Source of the DNA: Kitasatospora papulosa
Lineage (GTDB): Bacteria; Actinomycetota; Actinomycetes; Streptomycetales; Streptomycetaceae
DNA: 64,000 nucleotides
Direction of reading: 5' to 3'
Assembly: GCF_000717245.1 (NCBI RefSeq)
Contig: NZ_JNYQ01000003.1
Location: forward strand, 558,001 to 622,000
Shown here: piece by piece, positions 33,216-42,732 of the stretch
Numbering within the stretch: position 1 is the stretch's first letter
How the letters are laid out: each line of letters begins with the position of its first letter
Notes under the pieces: generated by a model
Seen by the model: only the letters and a program-made list of their open reading frames with translations
Told to the model about the DNA's origin: nothing
The model's database searches: none
Program-made: the position numbers and the translations under genes

Positions 33216-36074
33216 ATGGCATCCGTCCATCCGCTCGCGGGCGCGGAGGCCCCGGCGCACGACCCGGTCGTCGCAGCGCTGGGAAGCCTCGGCGAGCCGG
33301 TCGACTGCACCGGGCTGCGGAGTCTGTCGCTGGAAGGGCCGCAGGTCCTGTGGCTCGTCGTGGGCGGCGCCCTGGACCTCTTCGCGGTGGACGCCGCGGA
33401 GCAGGGGCACTGGCACTTCCTGGGCCGTCTGGAGCCGGGGACCCTCGTCCTGGGCCCGGTCGAGGGCCCGCAGCACACCCTGGTCGGGCGGCCCCTCCAG
33501 GCGTGCGTGCTGCGCCGGATACCGCTGCGCGAGCTGTACCGGCCGGAGTACGACCAGGGGCCGTACGAGAACCAGTACCGCAGCCACTACGACACCGGGG
33601 ACGCCACGCTCAGCCTGCTGGAGCACGCCTTCTCGCTCGGGATGGGCCGGAGTCAGCGCGTGCTGTTCGAGGCGCCGCTGGACGGGCGGACCGCCGTCGA
33701 CGGCTCGGTGGGCGACGACGACGTGCTGTGGCTGCCGGTGTCGCCCGGCAGTGTGCAGTACGGTGCCGCGTTCAGCGCCGAGGCCGCGGGTGACCTGCTC
33801 GTGGACCCCGCGATGTGGCAGGGGATGGTCAACCAGCAGTACCGCCTGCTGTCGGCGTTGGACCGCTGGATCGAACAGCTGGAGCGTGCCCACGAGGACC
33901 GGACGGCCGCGGGGCTGAAGGCGGGTGAGGCCGTCCGCAGGGAGGCCGACCACGCGCTGCTGACCTCGATCGGCCGGTCCGGGCGTGGCACGTCGCCCGC
34001 GAAGGGCGCGTCGGACGACGACGCGGTGTACGTGGCGTGCCGCCTGGTGGCGCGGGACTCCGGGATCGTCCTCGCCGAGCCGGCGGCGGGGGGCGCGGTG
34101 AGCGACCGGATCGACCCGGTGGAGCGCGTCGCGGTCGCCTCGCGGATCCGCACCAGGGCGGTGCGGCTGGACGGACGCTGGTGGCGGGAGAACTCCGGCC
34201 CGCTGGTGGGCAGTAGGGCCGCGTCCGGAGCGCCGGTCGCGTTGCTCTGGCGCCGCGGCCGCTACGAGGCGGTCAACCCGCTGACGGGTCGGCGTGCCCG
34301 TGTCGACGGCTCCTGTGCCGAGGACTTCGACGAGCGCGCCGTGATGTTCTACCGGCCGCTCCCGGAGAAGCCGTTGAACAGGAGGCAGCTGCTGCGCTTC
34401 GGCCTGTTCGGCACCAGGGGCGACCTGCGGAACCTGGTGCTGGCCGGGCTCGTGACGGTCGCGCTGGGATCGCTGGTGCCGATCGCGACCGGCAGGGTGC
34501 TCGGCGTGTACGTGCCCCAGGCGCAGAACGCGCTCATCGTGCAGGTGTCACTGGCCGTCATCATCTCCGGTGTCGTCTCGGCGGCGTTCATGCTGCTGCA
34601 GAACCTCACGATCCTGCGCATGGAGGGGCGGATCGAGAGCACGCTCCAGCCCGCGGTGTGGGACCGGCTGCTGCGGCTGCCGACGAAGTTCTTCACCTCG
34701 CGGTCCACCGGGGAGCTGGCGAGCGCGGCGATGGGGGTGAGTGCCATCCGCCGGGTGCTGTCCGGCACCGGTCCCGTGGTGGTGCAGGCGGGCACGCTCG
34801 GGGTGATGAACCTGGGTCTGCTGCTCTGGTTCAGCGTTCCGCTGGCGCTGACCGCCGTCGCGATGCTGGTGGTCATAGCCGGGGTGTTCCTGACCATGGG
34901 CATGTGGGAGCTCCGCTGGCAGCGGCGTCTGGTCGAACTCGGGAACAAGCTGAACAACCAGGCGTTCCAGACCCTGCGGGGGCTGCCCAAGCTACGGGTC
35001 GCCGCGGCGGAGAGCTTCGCGTACGGGGCGTGGGCGTCGGAGTTCGCCCGCAGCCGTGAGCTGCAGAAGCGGGCGGGCCGGATCAAGAACATGACGACGG
35101 TCCTCAACGCCGTGTATCTGCCGCTCTGTTCGCTGATCGTCTTCGTCCTGCTGGCCGGCCCGGCGCGGGGTTCCCTGACCGCCGGTGAGTTCCTGACCTT
35201 CAACACGTCCGTGACGATGCTGCTGACCGCGGTCACCCAGCTCACCGGGGCGTTCGTGTCCGCCGCCGCCGTGCTGCCGATGTTCGAGCAGATCAAGCCG
35301 GTGCTCGACGAGGCGCCCGAGGTGCGTGGCACCAGCACGCAGCCGGGGACGCTGTCCGGGGAGATCGAGGCCAGAGGAGTGTCCTTCCGGTACTCCGACG
35401 ACGGGCCCGTCGTCCTCGACGAGGTGTCACTCAGTGTGCGTCCGGGCGAGTTCGTCGCGATCGTGGGGCCCAGTGGATGCGGGAAGTCGACGCTGCTGAG
35501 GCTGCTCATCGGCTTCGACGAACCGGTCTCCGGGAGTGTCCTGTACGACGGTCAGGACCTGACGGCCCTCGACCAGGCGGCCGTGCGCCGCCAGTGCGGG
35601 GTCGTCCTGCAGAACGCCCAGCCGCTCTCCGGATCGATCCTGGACTGCATCTGCGGAGCCGAGGTCTTCACCCAGGAGGAGGCGTGGGAGGCAGCCGCCA
35701 TGGCGGGGCTGGCCGAAGACATCAAGCGGATGCCGATGGGGCTGCACACCATGATCTCGGGGGGCGGCTCGATCTCCGGGGGCCAGCGCCAGCGGCTGAT
35801 GATCGCCCAGGCGCTCGTCCGGCGTCCCCGCATCCTGTTCTTCGACGAGGCCACCAGCGCGCTCGACAACGAGACCCAGCGCACGGTGATCGAGAGCACC
35901 CGGTCCCTGCGTGCCACCCGGGTCGTGATCGCACACCGGCTGTCCACCGTCCTGGACGCCGACCGGGTGATCGTCATGGCGGACGGCCGTGTCGTGCAGG
36001 AGGGGCCGCCCGCCGATCTCCTCGCGGACACGGGCGGTCAGCTCCACGCGCTGGTGCGGCGTCAGATGGGTTAG
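33216..36074 (+). CDS. NHLM/NHLP-type bacteriocin exporter: second permease-ATPase subunit
   Basis: A 952-residue ABC protein. The first 400 residues are a soluble region without peptidase; its start (LWLVVGGALDLFAV) and the WWRENSGPLVG stretch are family-typical. The membrane domain (about 410-690) follows, then the ATPase: Walker A GPSGCGKS (about 751), signature SISGGQRQRLMIAQALVRR and Walker B ILFFDEATSALD. It begins right after the stop of the peptidase-bearing partner, so they are coupled. The large N-terminal domain may bind leader peptide or regulate the pair; that is inference. Confidence 0.92.
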   Translation: MASVHPLAGAEAPAHDPVVAALGSLGEPVDCTGLRSLSLEGPQVLWLVVGGALDLFAVDAAEQGHWHFLGRLEPGTLVLGPVEGPQHTLVGRPLQACVLRRIPLRELYRPEYDQGPYENQYRSHYDTGDATLSLLEHAFSLGMGRSQRVLFEAPLDGRTAVDGSVGDDDVLWLPVSPGSVQYGAAFSAEAAGDLLVDPAMWQGMVNQQYRLLSALDRWIEQLERAHEDRTAAGLKAGEAVRREADHALLTSIGRSGRGTSPAKGASDDDAVYVACRLVARDSGIVLAEPAAGGAVSDRIDPVERVAVASRIRTRAVRLDGRWWRENSGPLVGSRAASGAPVALLWRRGRYEAVNPLTGRRARVDGSCAEDFDERAVMFYRPLPEKPLNRRQLLRFGLFGTRGDLRNLVLAGLVTVALGSLVPIATGRVLGVYVPQAQNALIVQVSLAVIISGVVSAAFMLLQNLTILRMEGRIESTLQPAVWDRLLRLPTKFFTSRSTGELASAAMGVSAIRRVLSGTGPVVVQAGTLGVMNLGLLLWFSVPLALTAVAMLVVIAGVFLTMGMWELRWQRRLVELGNKLNNQAFQTLRGLPKLRVAAAESFAYGAWASEFARSRELQKRAGRIKNMTTVLNAVYLPLCSLIVFVLLAGPARGSLTAGEFLTFNTSVTMLLTAVTQLTGAFVSAAAVLPMFEQIKPVLDEAPEVRGTSTQPGTLSGEIEARGVSFRYSDDGPVVLDEVSLSVRPGEFVAIVGPSGCGKSTLLRLLIGFDEPVSGSVLYDGQDLTALDQAAVRRQCGVVLQNAQPLSGSILDCICGAEVFTQEEAWEAAAMAGLAEDIKRMPMGLHTMISGGGSISGGQRQRLMIAQALVRRPRILFFDEATSALDNETQRTVIESTRSLRATRVVIAHRLSTVLDADRVIVMADGRVVQEGPPADLLADTGGQLHALVRRQMG

Positions 36075-36111
36075 GGAACCGGTTCGCTCCGGTGCGGACC
36101 GCGTGGGTGGC

Positions 36112-38292
36112 CTACGACCGTCGTCCGCCCGGCCTCGGGGGTTCCACGGCGTCGCGGATGCTGGCGCGTGCCGCCGCGGCGACGGCTTCGGCGGTGATGC
36201 CGAACTCCTCGTACAGCCGCTCGTAGTCGGCGGACGCGCCGTAGTGCTCCAGGCTGACGATCCGGCCGGCGTCGCCGACGACCTCCCGCCAGCCCTGGCC
36301 GACCGCGGCCTCCACACTGACGCGGGCGCGCACGTCCGGCGGCAGCACCTCGTCCTGGTAGGCCGGCGGCTGCTCGGCGAACCATTCGCGGCAGGGCATC
36401 GACACCACCCGGACGGAGAGCCCCTCGTCGGTCAGCGTCTTCCGGGCGGCGAGGGCGATGTGGACCTCGGACCCCGTCGCCACGAGGATGACGTCGGGAG
36501 TGTTTCCGGAGGCCTCGACCAGGACGTAGGCGCCGCGTGCCGCTCCTTCGGCAGAGGAGTGGACGCCGTCGGCGCGGTCCAAAACCGGAAGGTTCTGCCT
36601 GGTCAGGACGAGGCCGGCGGGGCGGTCGCGGTGCTCCAGGATCGTCCGCCAGCAGGTGGTGGTCTCGTTGGCGTCCCCGGGGCGTACGACGTCGAGTCCG
36701 GGAATCGCGCGCAGCGCCGCGAGGTGTTCCACGGGCTGGTGGGTGGGGCCGTCCTCGCCCAGTCCGATCGAGTCGTGGGTCCACACGTAGGTGGCGGGGA
36801 GCTTCATCAGGGCGGCGAGGCGGACGGCGGGGCGCATGTAGTCGCTGAACGTGAGGAACGTGCCGCCGTACGGGCGGGTCAGGCTCTGCAGGGCGATGCC
36901 GTTGAGCACGGCGCCCATCGCGTGCTCACGGATACCGAAGTGCAGGGTCCGGCCGTAGGGGCCTCCCCCGAACTCGGCCGTCTGCCGGTCCGCGGGGACG
37001 AAGGAGGGTTCGCCGTCCATGGTCGTGTTGTTGCTGCCCGCGAGGTCGGCGGAGCCGCCCCACAGTTCGGGCAGGACCGGCGCGAGGGCGGTGAGCACCT
37101 GGCCGGAGGCCTTGCGGGTGGCCATGCCCTTCGTGTCCGCGGGGAAGTCCGGCAGGGCCTCGGTCCATCCTTCGGGCAGTTCCTGCTCCCGCAGCCGGTC
37201 GAGCAGCGCCGCCCGGTCCGGGTTGGCGGTGCGCCACTCCTCGTAGGTCCGCTGCCAGCGGTTCCGGGCGTCCCTGCCCCGTTCCCCGACGGCCCGGGTG
37301 TGGGTGAGGACCTCCTCCTCCACGGGGAAGTACGCATCGGGGTCGAAGCCCAGGAGCCGCTTGGTGCCCGCGACCTCCTCGTCCCCCAGGGCCGCCCCGT
37401 GCGCCTTTCCGGTGTTCCTCTTCGTGGGGGCGGGCCAGCCGATGATCGTGCGCAGCATGATGAGTGAGGGCCGGGACTGTTCCGCCTTCGCCGCCTCGAT
37501 CGCGGCGAGCAGGGCGTCGACGTCCTCGACGTAGTCGCCGGTACGGGTCCAGTCCACGGTCTGCACGTGCCATCCGTACGCGGCGAAGCGGGCCGGGACG
37601 TCCTCGCTGAAGGAGATGTCGGTGTCGTCCTCGATGGAGATGTGGTTGGAGTCGTAGAACACCACGAGGTTACCCAGTTGCTGATGACCGGCCAGGGACG
37701 CCGCCTCGGACGCGACGCCCTCCATCATGTCGCCGTCGGACGTCAGCACGTAGACGCGGTGGTCGAAGGGGCTGGTGCCCGGCGCGGCGTCCGGGTCGAG
37801 CAGGCCCCTCTCCCGGCGGGCGGCCATCGCCATCCCGACGGAGGCTCCCATCCCCTGGCCGAGCGGACCGGTGGTGATCTCGACCCCGCGGGTGTGCCGG
37901 TACTCCGGGTGGCCCGGGGTCGCGGAGTCCCAGGTGCGCAGTGCCTTCAGGTCCTCCATCTCCAGGCCGTAGCCGGCCAGGTAGAGCTGGATGTAGAGGG
38001 TGAGGCTGCTGTGGCCGCAGGAGAGGACGAAGCGGTCCCTGCCCAGCCACTGGTCGTCGGCGGGGTCGTGCCGCATGACCTGCTGGAACAGCAGGTAGGC
38101 GAGCGGCGCCAGGCTCATCGCCGTGCCGGGGTGTCCGTTGCCGGTCCTCTGGACCGCGTCGGCGGCGAGCACCCGAACGGTGTCCACCGCGCGCAGGTCC
38201 AGGTCGCTCCACCCCGCCCGTACGGCCACGGGCAGCGCGAGCCCGGGGTCGCGGGACGCGGTGCTGCCGGAAGAGGATCGCTCGGGCGCCAT
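36112..38292 (-). CDS. tkt: Transketolase
   Basis: A 726-residue thiamine-diphosphate enzyme of the pentose phosphate pathway that moves two-carbon units between ketoses and aldoses. Seen: GNGHPGTAMSLAP with the catalytic-site His, the ThDP motif TSDGDMMEGVASEAASLAGH...NLVVFYDSNH, the central pyrimidine domain with FGIREHAMGAVLNG, and the C-terminal domain. Full length compared with about 660-700 in the family, with a short extra N terminus. It faces the export cassette, its stop being 37 bases from the transporter stop. Many Streptomyces carry more than one tkt; here no transaldolase gene is adjacent, so this may be the secondary copy. Confidence 0.95.
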   Translation of the reverse strand: MAPERSSSGSTASRDPGLALPVAVRAGWSDLDLRAVDTVRVLAADAVQRTGNGHPGTAMSLAPLAYLLFQQVMRHDPADDQWLGRDRFVLSCGHSSLTLYIQLYLAGYGLEMEDLKALRTWDSATPGHPEYRHTRGVEITTGPLGQGMGASVGMAMAARRERGLLDPDAAPGTSPFDHRVYVLTSDGDMMEGVASEAASLAGHQQLGNLVVFYDSNHISIEDDTDISFSEDVPARFAAYGWHVQTVDWTRTGDYVEDVDALLAAIEAAKAEQSRPSLIMLRTIIGWPAPTKRNTGKAHGAALGDEEVAGTKRLLGFDPDAYFPVEEEVLTHTRAVGERGRDARNRWQRTYEEWRTANPDRAALLDRLREQELPEGWTEALPDFPADTKGMATRKASGQVLTALAPVLPELWGGSADLAGSNNTTMDGEPSFVPADRQTAEFGGGPYGRTLHFGIREHAMGAVLNGIALQSLTRPYGGTFLTFSDYMRPAVRLAALMKLPATYVWTHDSIGLGEDGPTHQPVEHLAALRAIPGLDVVRPGDANETTTCWRTILEHRDRPAGLVLTRQNLPVLDRADGVHSSAEGAARGAYVLVEASGNTPDVILVATGSEVHIALAARKTLTDEGLSVRVVSMPCREWFAEQPPAYQDEVLPPDVRARVSVEAAVGQGWREVVGDAGRIVSLEHYGASADYERLYEEFGITAEAVAAAARASIRDAVEPPRPGGRRS

Positions 38293-38616
38293 GGTGTTGT
38301 CTCCCTCGGATGTCGCTTCTCGGTTCGACGGAGCCGGTGCGTGCGGCTCGCCACCCCTCGCATCCTCTGTTCCCCCGCCGCCCTCCGCACCCGGAGCGGG
38401 CCCGGCGGTGCCGTGGGTGCCGACGCCCGCGGGGCGGGGGCCGTCGTGCGCGGGGGACGCCGACGCGTGTGCCCTGCCGACGGGTCGCCTACCCCGGCGC
38501 GGGCGGGGCAGGCCGCTCCGTCGTGGGCCGTGCGGACGAGCCGTCGTGGGCGGGGAGGCAGGAGCCCCTCACATTCCGGGATGCCCGGCCCACCGGGCGG
38601 CGGATGTGGCACAGTC
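38293..38616. other. Divergent intergenic region between tkt and a kinase gene
   Basis: 324 bases of very GC-rich DNA. It must hold promoters for both genes, but I see no clear box, no strong palindrome and no small gene. Confidence 0.35.
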
Positions 38617-40329
38617 GTGCAGGTGGATGAGCTGCGGCCTCAGGACCCCTCGCGCATAGGCACCTATCACCTGCTCGCCCGCCTCGGCGCCGGAGGGATG
38701 GGGCAGGTCTTCCTCGCCCGCTCCCCCGGTGGGCGGCTGGTGGCGGTGAAGGAGATCCGGGACGAGATCAGCGACCACCCGGAGGCCCTGGCCCGGTTCA
38801 GGCGGGAGGCCGCCACCGTGGAGGCCGTGCGCAGCGCCTGGACCGCCCAGCTGATCGAGGCGTCGCTCGACGCCCCGCCCTACTGGCTGGCGACCGAGTA
38901 CGTGGCGGGTCCCACCCTGCGCGAGGCGGTCCGGGAGGGCGGCCCGTTCCCGCCGGACAGCGCCCTGAAGCTGCTCGCCGCGCTGGCCGAGGGCCTGGCG
39001 GCCGTCCACGCGCACGGGGTGACCCACCGGGACCTGAAGCCGCAGAACGTGATCCTGTCGCCGCAGGGGCCGCAGCTGATCGACTTCGGCATCGCGCGGG
39101 GGGTCGGGCGGACGGTGCTCACACGGGACGGGACGGCGCCGGGCACTCCCGGGTTCGCCGCCCCCGAGGTGGTCCTGCGCAACGAGGTGGGCCCCGCCGC
39201 CGACGTGTTCGCACTGGGAGCCACGCTCGCGTACACGGTGACGGGCAGACCTCCCTTCGGTTCCGGGGACGCGGCGACGGTGAGTTACCGGGCCGTGCAC
39301 GAGGACATCGACCTGGACGGCGTCCGCCCCTCGCTCGCCACGCTGATCCGGGAGTGCGCCGCCAAGGATCCGGCGGACCGGCCGGCCCTCGCGGCCGTGA
39401 TCGCGCGGTGCGCGGTGGATTCCGCGCTCGCGACGGACTCCTTCTACCGTGCGCTGTCCCGGCCCGGCGTCACAGCCGCGGAGGACGACGAGGAGACCGC
39501 CCCGTCGCCCGCCGACGCGGTCGTCCCCACGCGCCCGGGCGGACGCACCCCGGGCGACGGGACGGCCGTGGCCGCGGGCCCGTCCGGTACCACCCCGTAC
39601 GACGAACCCGACCGCCCGGCACGCAAGGCACATCGGGGCCGCCGGGGGGCTCTCGGACTCGCGGTGGCCGTGGCCGTGCTGGCCTCCTCGGCGACGGCTT
39701 GGCTGCTCTCGGACCGGCCGCCGGACGGTGGGGCCGGGGCGAGGCCGACGGAGGCCGGGGAGATCTCCGGCCGGCCCGTCACCACCGCGCCTGCCGCGGG
39801 GCCGCCGGACCACATCGTGAGCGACGAGAAGGCGCGGGAGCGGTGGACCCTGGCCGAGGATCCCGCGCAGGCGGCCCAGGGCATCGGCTCCTGCGGCCTC
39901 TCCGATCTGGCCACGGGCTCGCTTCCGGTGGATCTGCAGTCGTCCGTCTCGCACACCACGGGCTCGGACACCGCACGGGTGGAACTGCGCCCGGGGAACT
40001 CGGGGAAGGGGAAGCGCCCCGCGCCCTACCTCGTGGCCGTGGGTGTCCGTCCGCCGCACGGGATCGATCCCGCCACGGGCCGTCCCGCCAGGTCCGCGGG
40101 CGGAGGCGTCGGCTTCACCGGCAGGCCCGTCGACATCTTCTCCCGGTGGTCCTCCGGCGGAACCCTCACCTTCCGGTACCCCGACGACTTCCGCGCCCAC
40201 CTCGACGGCCGGACCGTCGACGCCGTGCCCGTGGGTGACGACCCGGGCGACTGGACCGTGGTGCTGTACCACGTGGGGGACGGACCCGAGGAGATCACAC
40301 CCGTCGTCTGCAACGGCTTCCACGCCTGA
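38617..40329 (+). CDS. Membrane Ser/Thr protein kinase with extracellular domain
   Basis: A 570-residue kinase. The cytoplasmic kinase domain (about 12-275) has LGAGGMGQVF, the ATP-binding Lys45 (VAVKEI), THRDLKPQN (Asp139) and DFG (Asp157); the activation segment carries several Thr (TVLTRDGTAPGTPGF). A linker rich in Pro and Thr leads to one membrane helix (344-364). The outer domain (about 365-570) is unique, with two Cys (SCGL, VVCNGF) that may form a disulfide; it is not PASTA. It may sense an extracellular signal. The GTG at 38617 is chosen; a GTG two codons later is equally possible. Confidence 0.9.
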   Translation: MQVDELRPQDPSRIGTYHLLARLGAGGMGQVFLARSPGGRLVAVKEIRDEISDHPEALARFRREAATVEAVRSAWTAQLIEASLDAPPYWLATEYVAGPTLREAVREGGPFPPDSALKLLAALAEGLAAVHAHGVTHRDLKPQNVILSPQGPQLIDFGIARGVGRTVLTRDGTAPGTPGFAAPEVVLRNEVGPAADVFALGATLAYTVTGRPPFGSGDAATVSYRAVHEDIDLDGVRPSLATLIRECAAKDPADRPALAAVIARCAVDSALATDSFYRALSRPGVTAAEDDEETAPSPADAVVPTRPGGRTPGDGTAVAAGPSGTTPYDEPDRPARKAHRGRRGALGLAVAVAVLASSATAWLLSDRPPDGGAGARPTEAGEISGRPVTTAPAAGPPDHIVSDEKARERWTLAEDPAQAAQGIGSCGLSDLATGSLPVDLQSSVSHTTGSDTARVELRPGNSGKGKRPAPYLVAVGVRPPHGIDPATGRPARSAGGGVGFTGRPVDIFSRWSSGGTLTFRYPDDFRAHLDGRTVDAVPVGDDPGDWTVVLYHVGDGPEEITPVVCNGFHA

Positions 40330-40372
40330 GAGGGGCGGTCCTAGGGTGCCGGCTCCGGAGCTCGACATCCGA

Positions 40373-40399
40373 CGAACTTGTTCGTTACGAACATGTTCG
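40373..40399. promoter_or_regulatory. Double TetR-type operator
   Basis: CGAACATGTTCG at 40388-40399 is a perfect 12-bp palindrome, and CGAACTTGTTCG at 40373-40384 is the same except for its centre. The two are 15 bases apart centre to centre, about one and a half helix turns, 14 bases before the TetR start codon. Cooperative binding and autoregulation are likely. Confidence 0.75.
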
Positions 40400-40412
40400 T
40401 TAAGGTCGAGGG

Positions 40413-41105
40413 GTGACCCCGCGAACCCCCTCACCCCGCAGCCGCCGCGACCGCCCCGCGAAGCCGGCCCTCACCCACGACGCCATCGTCGCCGCCGCGG
40501 TGCGGCTCATGGCCGCAGAGGGCCTGCAGCGCGTCACCATGCGCCGGCTGGCCCAGGAACTCGACACCGGGCCCGCGTCGCTGTACGTGTACGTCGCCGG
40601 AACGGCCGAACTGCACGCCGCGATCCTCGAGGATCTGCTCGGGGAGGTCGATCTCGCGTCCGCGGCCGGCGACGGCGACTGGCGGGACCGGCTGGCGCAG
40701 GTGCTCCTGTCGTACACCCGCGTCCTGTTCGACCATCCCGGCCTCGCGCACTCCGCGCTCGTCGCCCGGCCCTCCGGACCGCACTACCTGGCCCTGGTCG
40801 AGACGATCCTGGCCCTCCTGCACCAGGGCGGCGTGCCCGACGGGCAGGCGGCCTGGGGGGTGGACGTCCTCCTTCAGGTGGCCACCGCCACGGCCGCCGA
40901 GCAGTCCGCGCGCTCGGGCGATCCCGACGCGGAGAAGGACCACGACGCGCTCGTCGAGGCGCTGGGGCAGGCGCCCTCCCGGACCTACCCGCGCATCGCG
41001 GCGCTCGGCGCCGACCTGAGCTCCGGCACCCCGCAGCAGCGTCTGGCCTGGATCTTCCGTGCGGTCGTCAACGGGACGGCCGGCACCCCCCGGAGCACCG
41101 GCTGA
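40413..41105 (+). CDS. TetR-family regulator (TetR_C type)
   Basis: A 230-residue repressor. The N-terminal helix-turn-helix is THDAIVAAAVRLMAAEGLQR and VTMRRLAQELDTGPASLYVYVAG; LDTGPASLYVYV is the same recognition-helix type as in TetR(B) itself. The rest matches the helical TetR_C ligand domain. The GTG start is preceded by GAGGGG. A double palindrome stands just upstream and the flavin monooxygenase gene 64 bases downstream is on the same strand, so this looks like a self-repressed pair in which the ligand induces an enzyme that modifies it, the Tet-like logic. The ligand is unknown. Confidence 0.9.
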   Translation: MTPRTPSPRSRRDRPAKPALTHDAIVAAAVRLMAAEGLQRVTMRRLAQELDTGPASLYVYVAGTAELHAAILEDLLGEVDLASAAGDGDWRDRLAQVLLSYTRVLFDHPGLAHSALVARPSGPHYLALVETILALLHQGGVPDGQAAWGVDVLLQVATATAAEQSARSGDPDAEKDHDALVEALGQAPSRTYPRIAALGADLSSGTPQQRLAWIFRAVVNGTAGTPRSTG

Positions 41106-41169
41106 GGCGGCGCGCACAGGGGACCGCACCCCGTACACCACCGGAACGGCAGAGAGCGAAGGCAGCACC

Positions 41170-42315
41170 ATGACCACCCCCAAGCAGCACCACCCCGTGA
41201 CCGTCGTCGGCGCAGGCCTCGGAGGCCTGGTCCTCGCCCGCGTCCTCCACCGCCACGGAATCGAGGCAGCGGTCCTCGACCTGGAGGCCGGCCGCGACGC
41301 ACGCACCCAGGGCGGGATGCTCGACATCCACGAGGAGACCGGGCAGGCGGCCCTGCGCGCCGCGGGGCTGTACGACGGGTTCCGGGCCCGGGTCCACCCC
41401 GGTGGCGAGGCCCTCCGTGTACTCGACAAGCAGGCCCGCGTACTCCTGGAGCAGAAGGACGACGGCGACAGCGGGCGTCCCGAGATCGACCGGGGCGACC
41501 TGCGCGACCTCCTGCTCGACTCCCTGCCCGAGGGCACCGTCCGCTGGGGCTCCAAGGTCACGGGTGCCGAACCGCTCGGCGGCGGACGCCATCGCGTGAC
41601 GCTCGCGGACGGCAGCACCTTCACCACCGGACTGCTCGTCGGGGCGGACGGCGCCTGGTCGAGGATCCGGCCGCTCCTCTCGGAGGCACGGCCCGCCTAC
41701 ACCGGTATCTCCTTCGTCGAGCTGGACCTTCTCGACGCCGACGCCCGTCACCCCGAATGCGCCGAGCTGATCGGTGGCGGCATGTTCTTCGCCCTCGGCG
41801 ACCACAAAGGTTTCCTGGCCCACCGCGAGACGGACGGGAGCCTGCACGTCTACACGGCGCTGCGCACCGAGGAGGACTGGCTGTCCACCGTCGACTTCAC
41901 CGATGCGGAGGGCTCCAGGGCCGCGCTGCTGGAGCGGTTCGCCTCCTGGGCGCCGGCCCTGCGCAGGCTGATCACCGAGGCCGACGGTCCGCTGACCCCC
42001 CGGCTCATCCACGCGCTGCCGGTGAGCCATCGCTGGCGGCGCGTCCCGGGTGTCACCCTGCTCGGCGACGCCGCGCACCTGATGTCCCCGTTCGCCGGGG
42101 AGGGAGCCAACCTCGCCATGATCGACGGCGCCGAGCTGGGGCAGGCCCTCGCCGCCCATCCGGGAGACACCGAGGCCGCCCTGGCCGCGTACGAGGCGGC
42201 CCTGTTCCCACGGAGCGAGCGGACCGCTCTGGAGACCGCCCGGGGACAGGAGACCCTGTTCCACGACCGGGCACCGCAGACACTCGTCGACATGTTCTCC
42301 TCCTTCGCGGCGTAG
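41170..42315 (+). CDS. FAD-dependent monooxygenase, TetX-like
   Basis: A 381-residue flavoprotein of the class that includes TetX and kynurenine/salicylate monooxygenases. Seen: VTVVGAGLGGLVLARVLHRHG for FAD, GGMLDIHEETGQAALRAAG, a TetX-like substrate-side stretch, LLVGADGAWSRIRPLL (DG motif) and LLGDAAHLMSPFAGEGANLAM. TetX inactivates tetracyclines by hydroxylation; this protein has the same architecture and sits behind a TetR-type gene, but that alone does not prove tetracycline activity. ATG at 41170. A hairpin at 42356-42384 closes the unit. Confidence 0.9.
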   Translation: MTTPKQHHPVTVVGAGLGGLVLARVLHRHGIEAAVLDLEAGRDARTQGGMLDIHEETGQAALRAAGLYDGFRARVHPGGEALRVLDKQARVLLEQKDDGDSGRPEIDRGDLRDLLLDSLPEGTVRWGSKVTGAEPLGGGRHRVTLADGSTFTTGLLVGADGAWSRIRPLLSEARPAYTGISFVELDLLDADARHPECAELIGGGMFFALGDHKGFLAHRETDGSLHVYTALRTEEDWLSTVDFTDAEGSRAALLERFASWAPALRRLITEADGPLTPRLIHALPVSHRWRRVPGVTLLGDAAHLMSPFAGEGANLAMIDGAELGQALAAHPGDTEAALAAYEAALFPRSERTALETARGQETLFHDRAPQTLVDMFSSFAA

Positions 42316-42355
42316 GCGGGCCCACCCTGCCGGAGGGCACTGCCGGGCGCACGTG

Positions 42356-42384
42356 CCGGGTGCCGGCCCCGGGCCGGCACCCGG
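42356..42384 (+). terminator. 13-bp hairpin after the TetX-like gene
   Basis: Bases 42356-42368 and 42372-42384 pair perfectly around CCG, 40 bases past the stop. The remaining bases to 42732 show no gene or clear signal. Confidence 0.75.
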
Positions 42385-42732
42385 CGTCTCGCCCCACGCG
42401 CACGCGGACCTCGTGTCCGTGTCCCGGCCCGGCATCACGGCCGACCTCACGGCGGCCGGTCCCTCCCGAGCGGCGGAACGGGCGTGCCGGATGAATGATG
42501 AACAGATGCTGTGGTGCCGCGGGAGCCGTCCGGCCACCTTCGCCGTGCGAAGGGGGGCCAGGCTCCGATCACGAGGCGGACACGGCGGGCGCACGACCTG
42601 CCGGACCGCCGTCCCCGCGGCGGTACGGGTACCGCCCGTCCGCTTCGAGCCGCCCGCTGCCGCCTCCCGGGACACGGCGCCGGGGCGTCCGGCCGGAGAC
42701 GGCCGGCACCGGGGAACGGCGAGGGCCGACCG

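Noticed and set aside
38617..40329. PASTA domains in either Ser/Thr kinase
   Set aside because: The extracellular parts are too short (14.9 kb gene) or of a different pattern with two Cys (38.6 kb gene).
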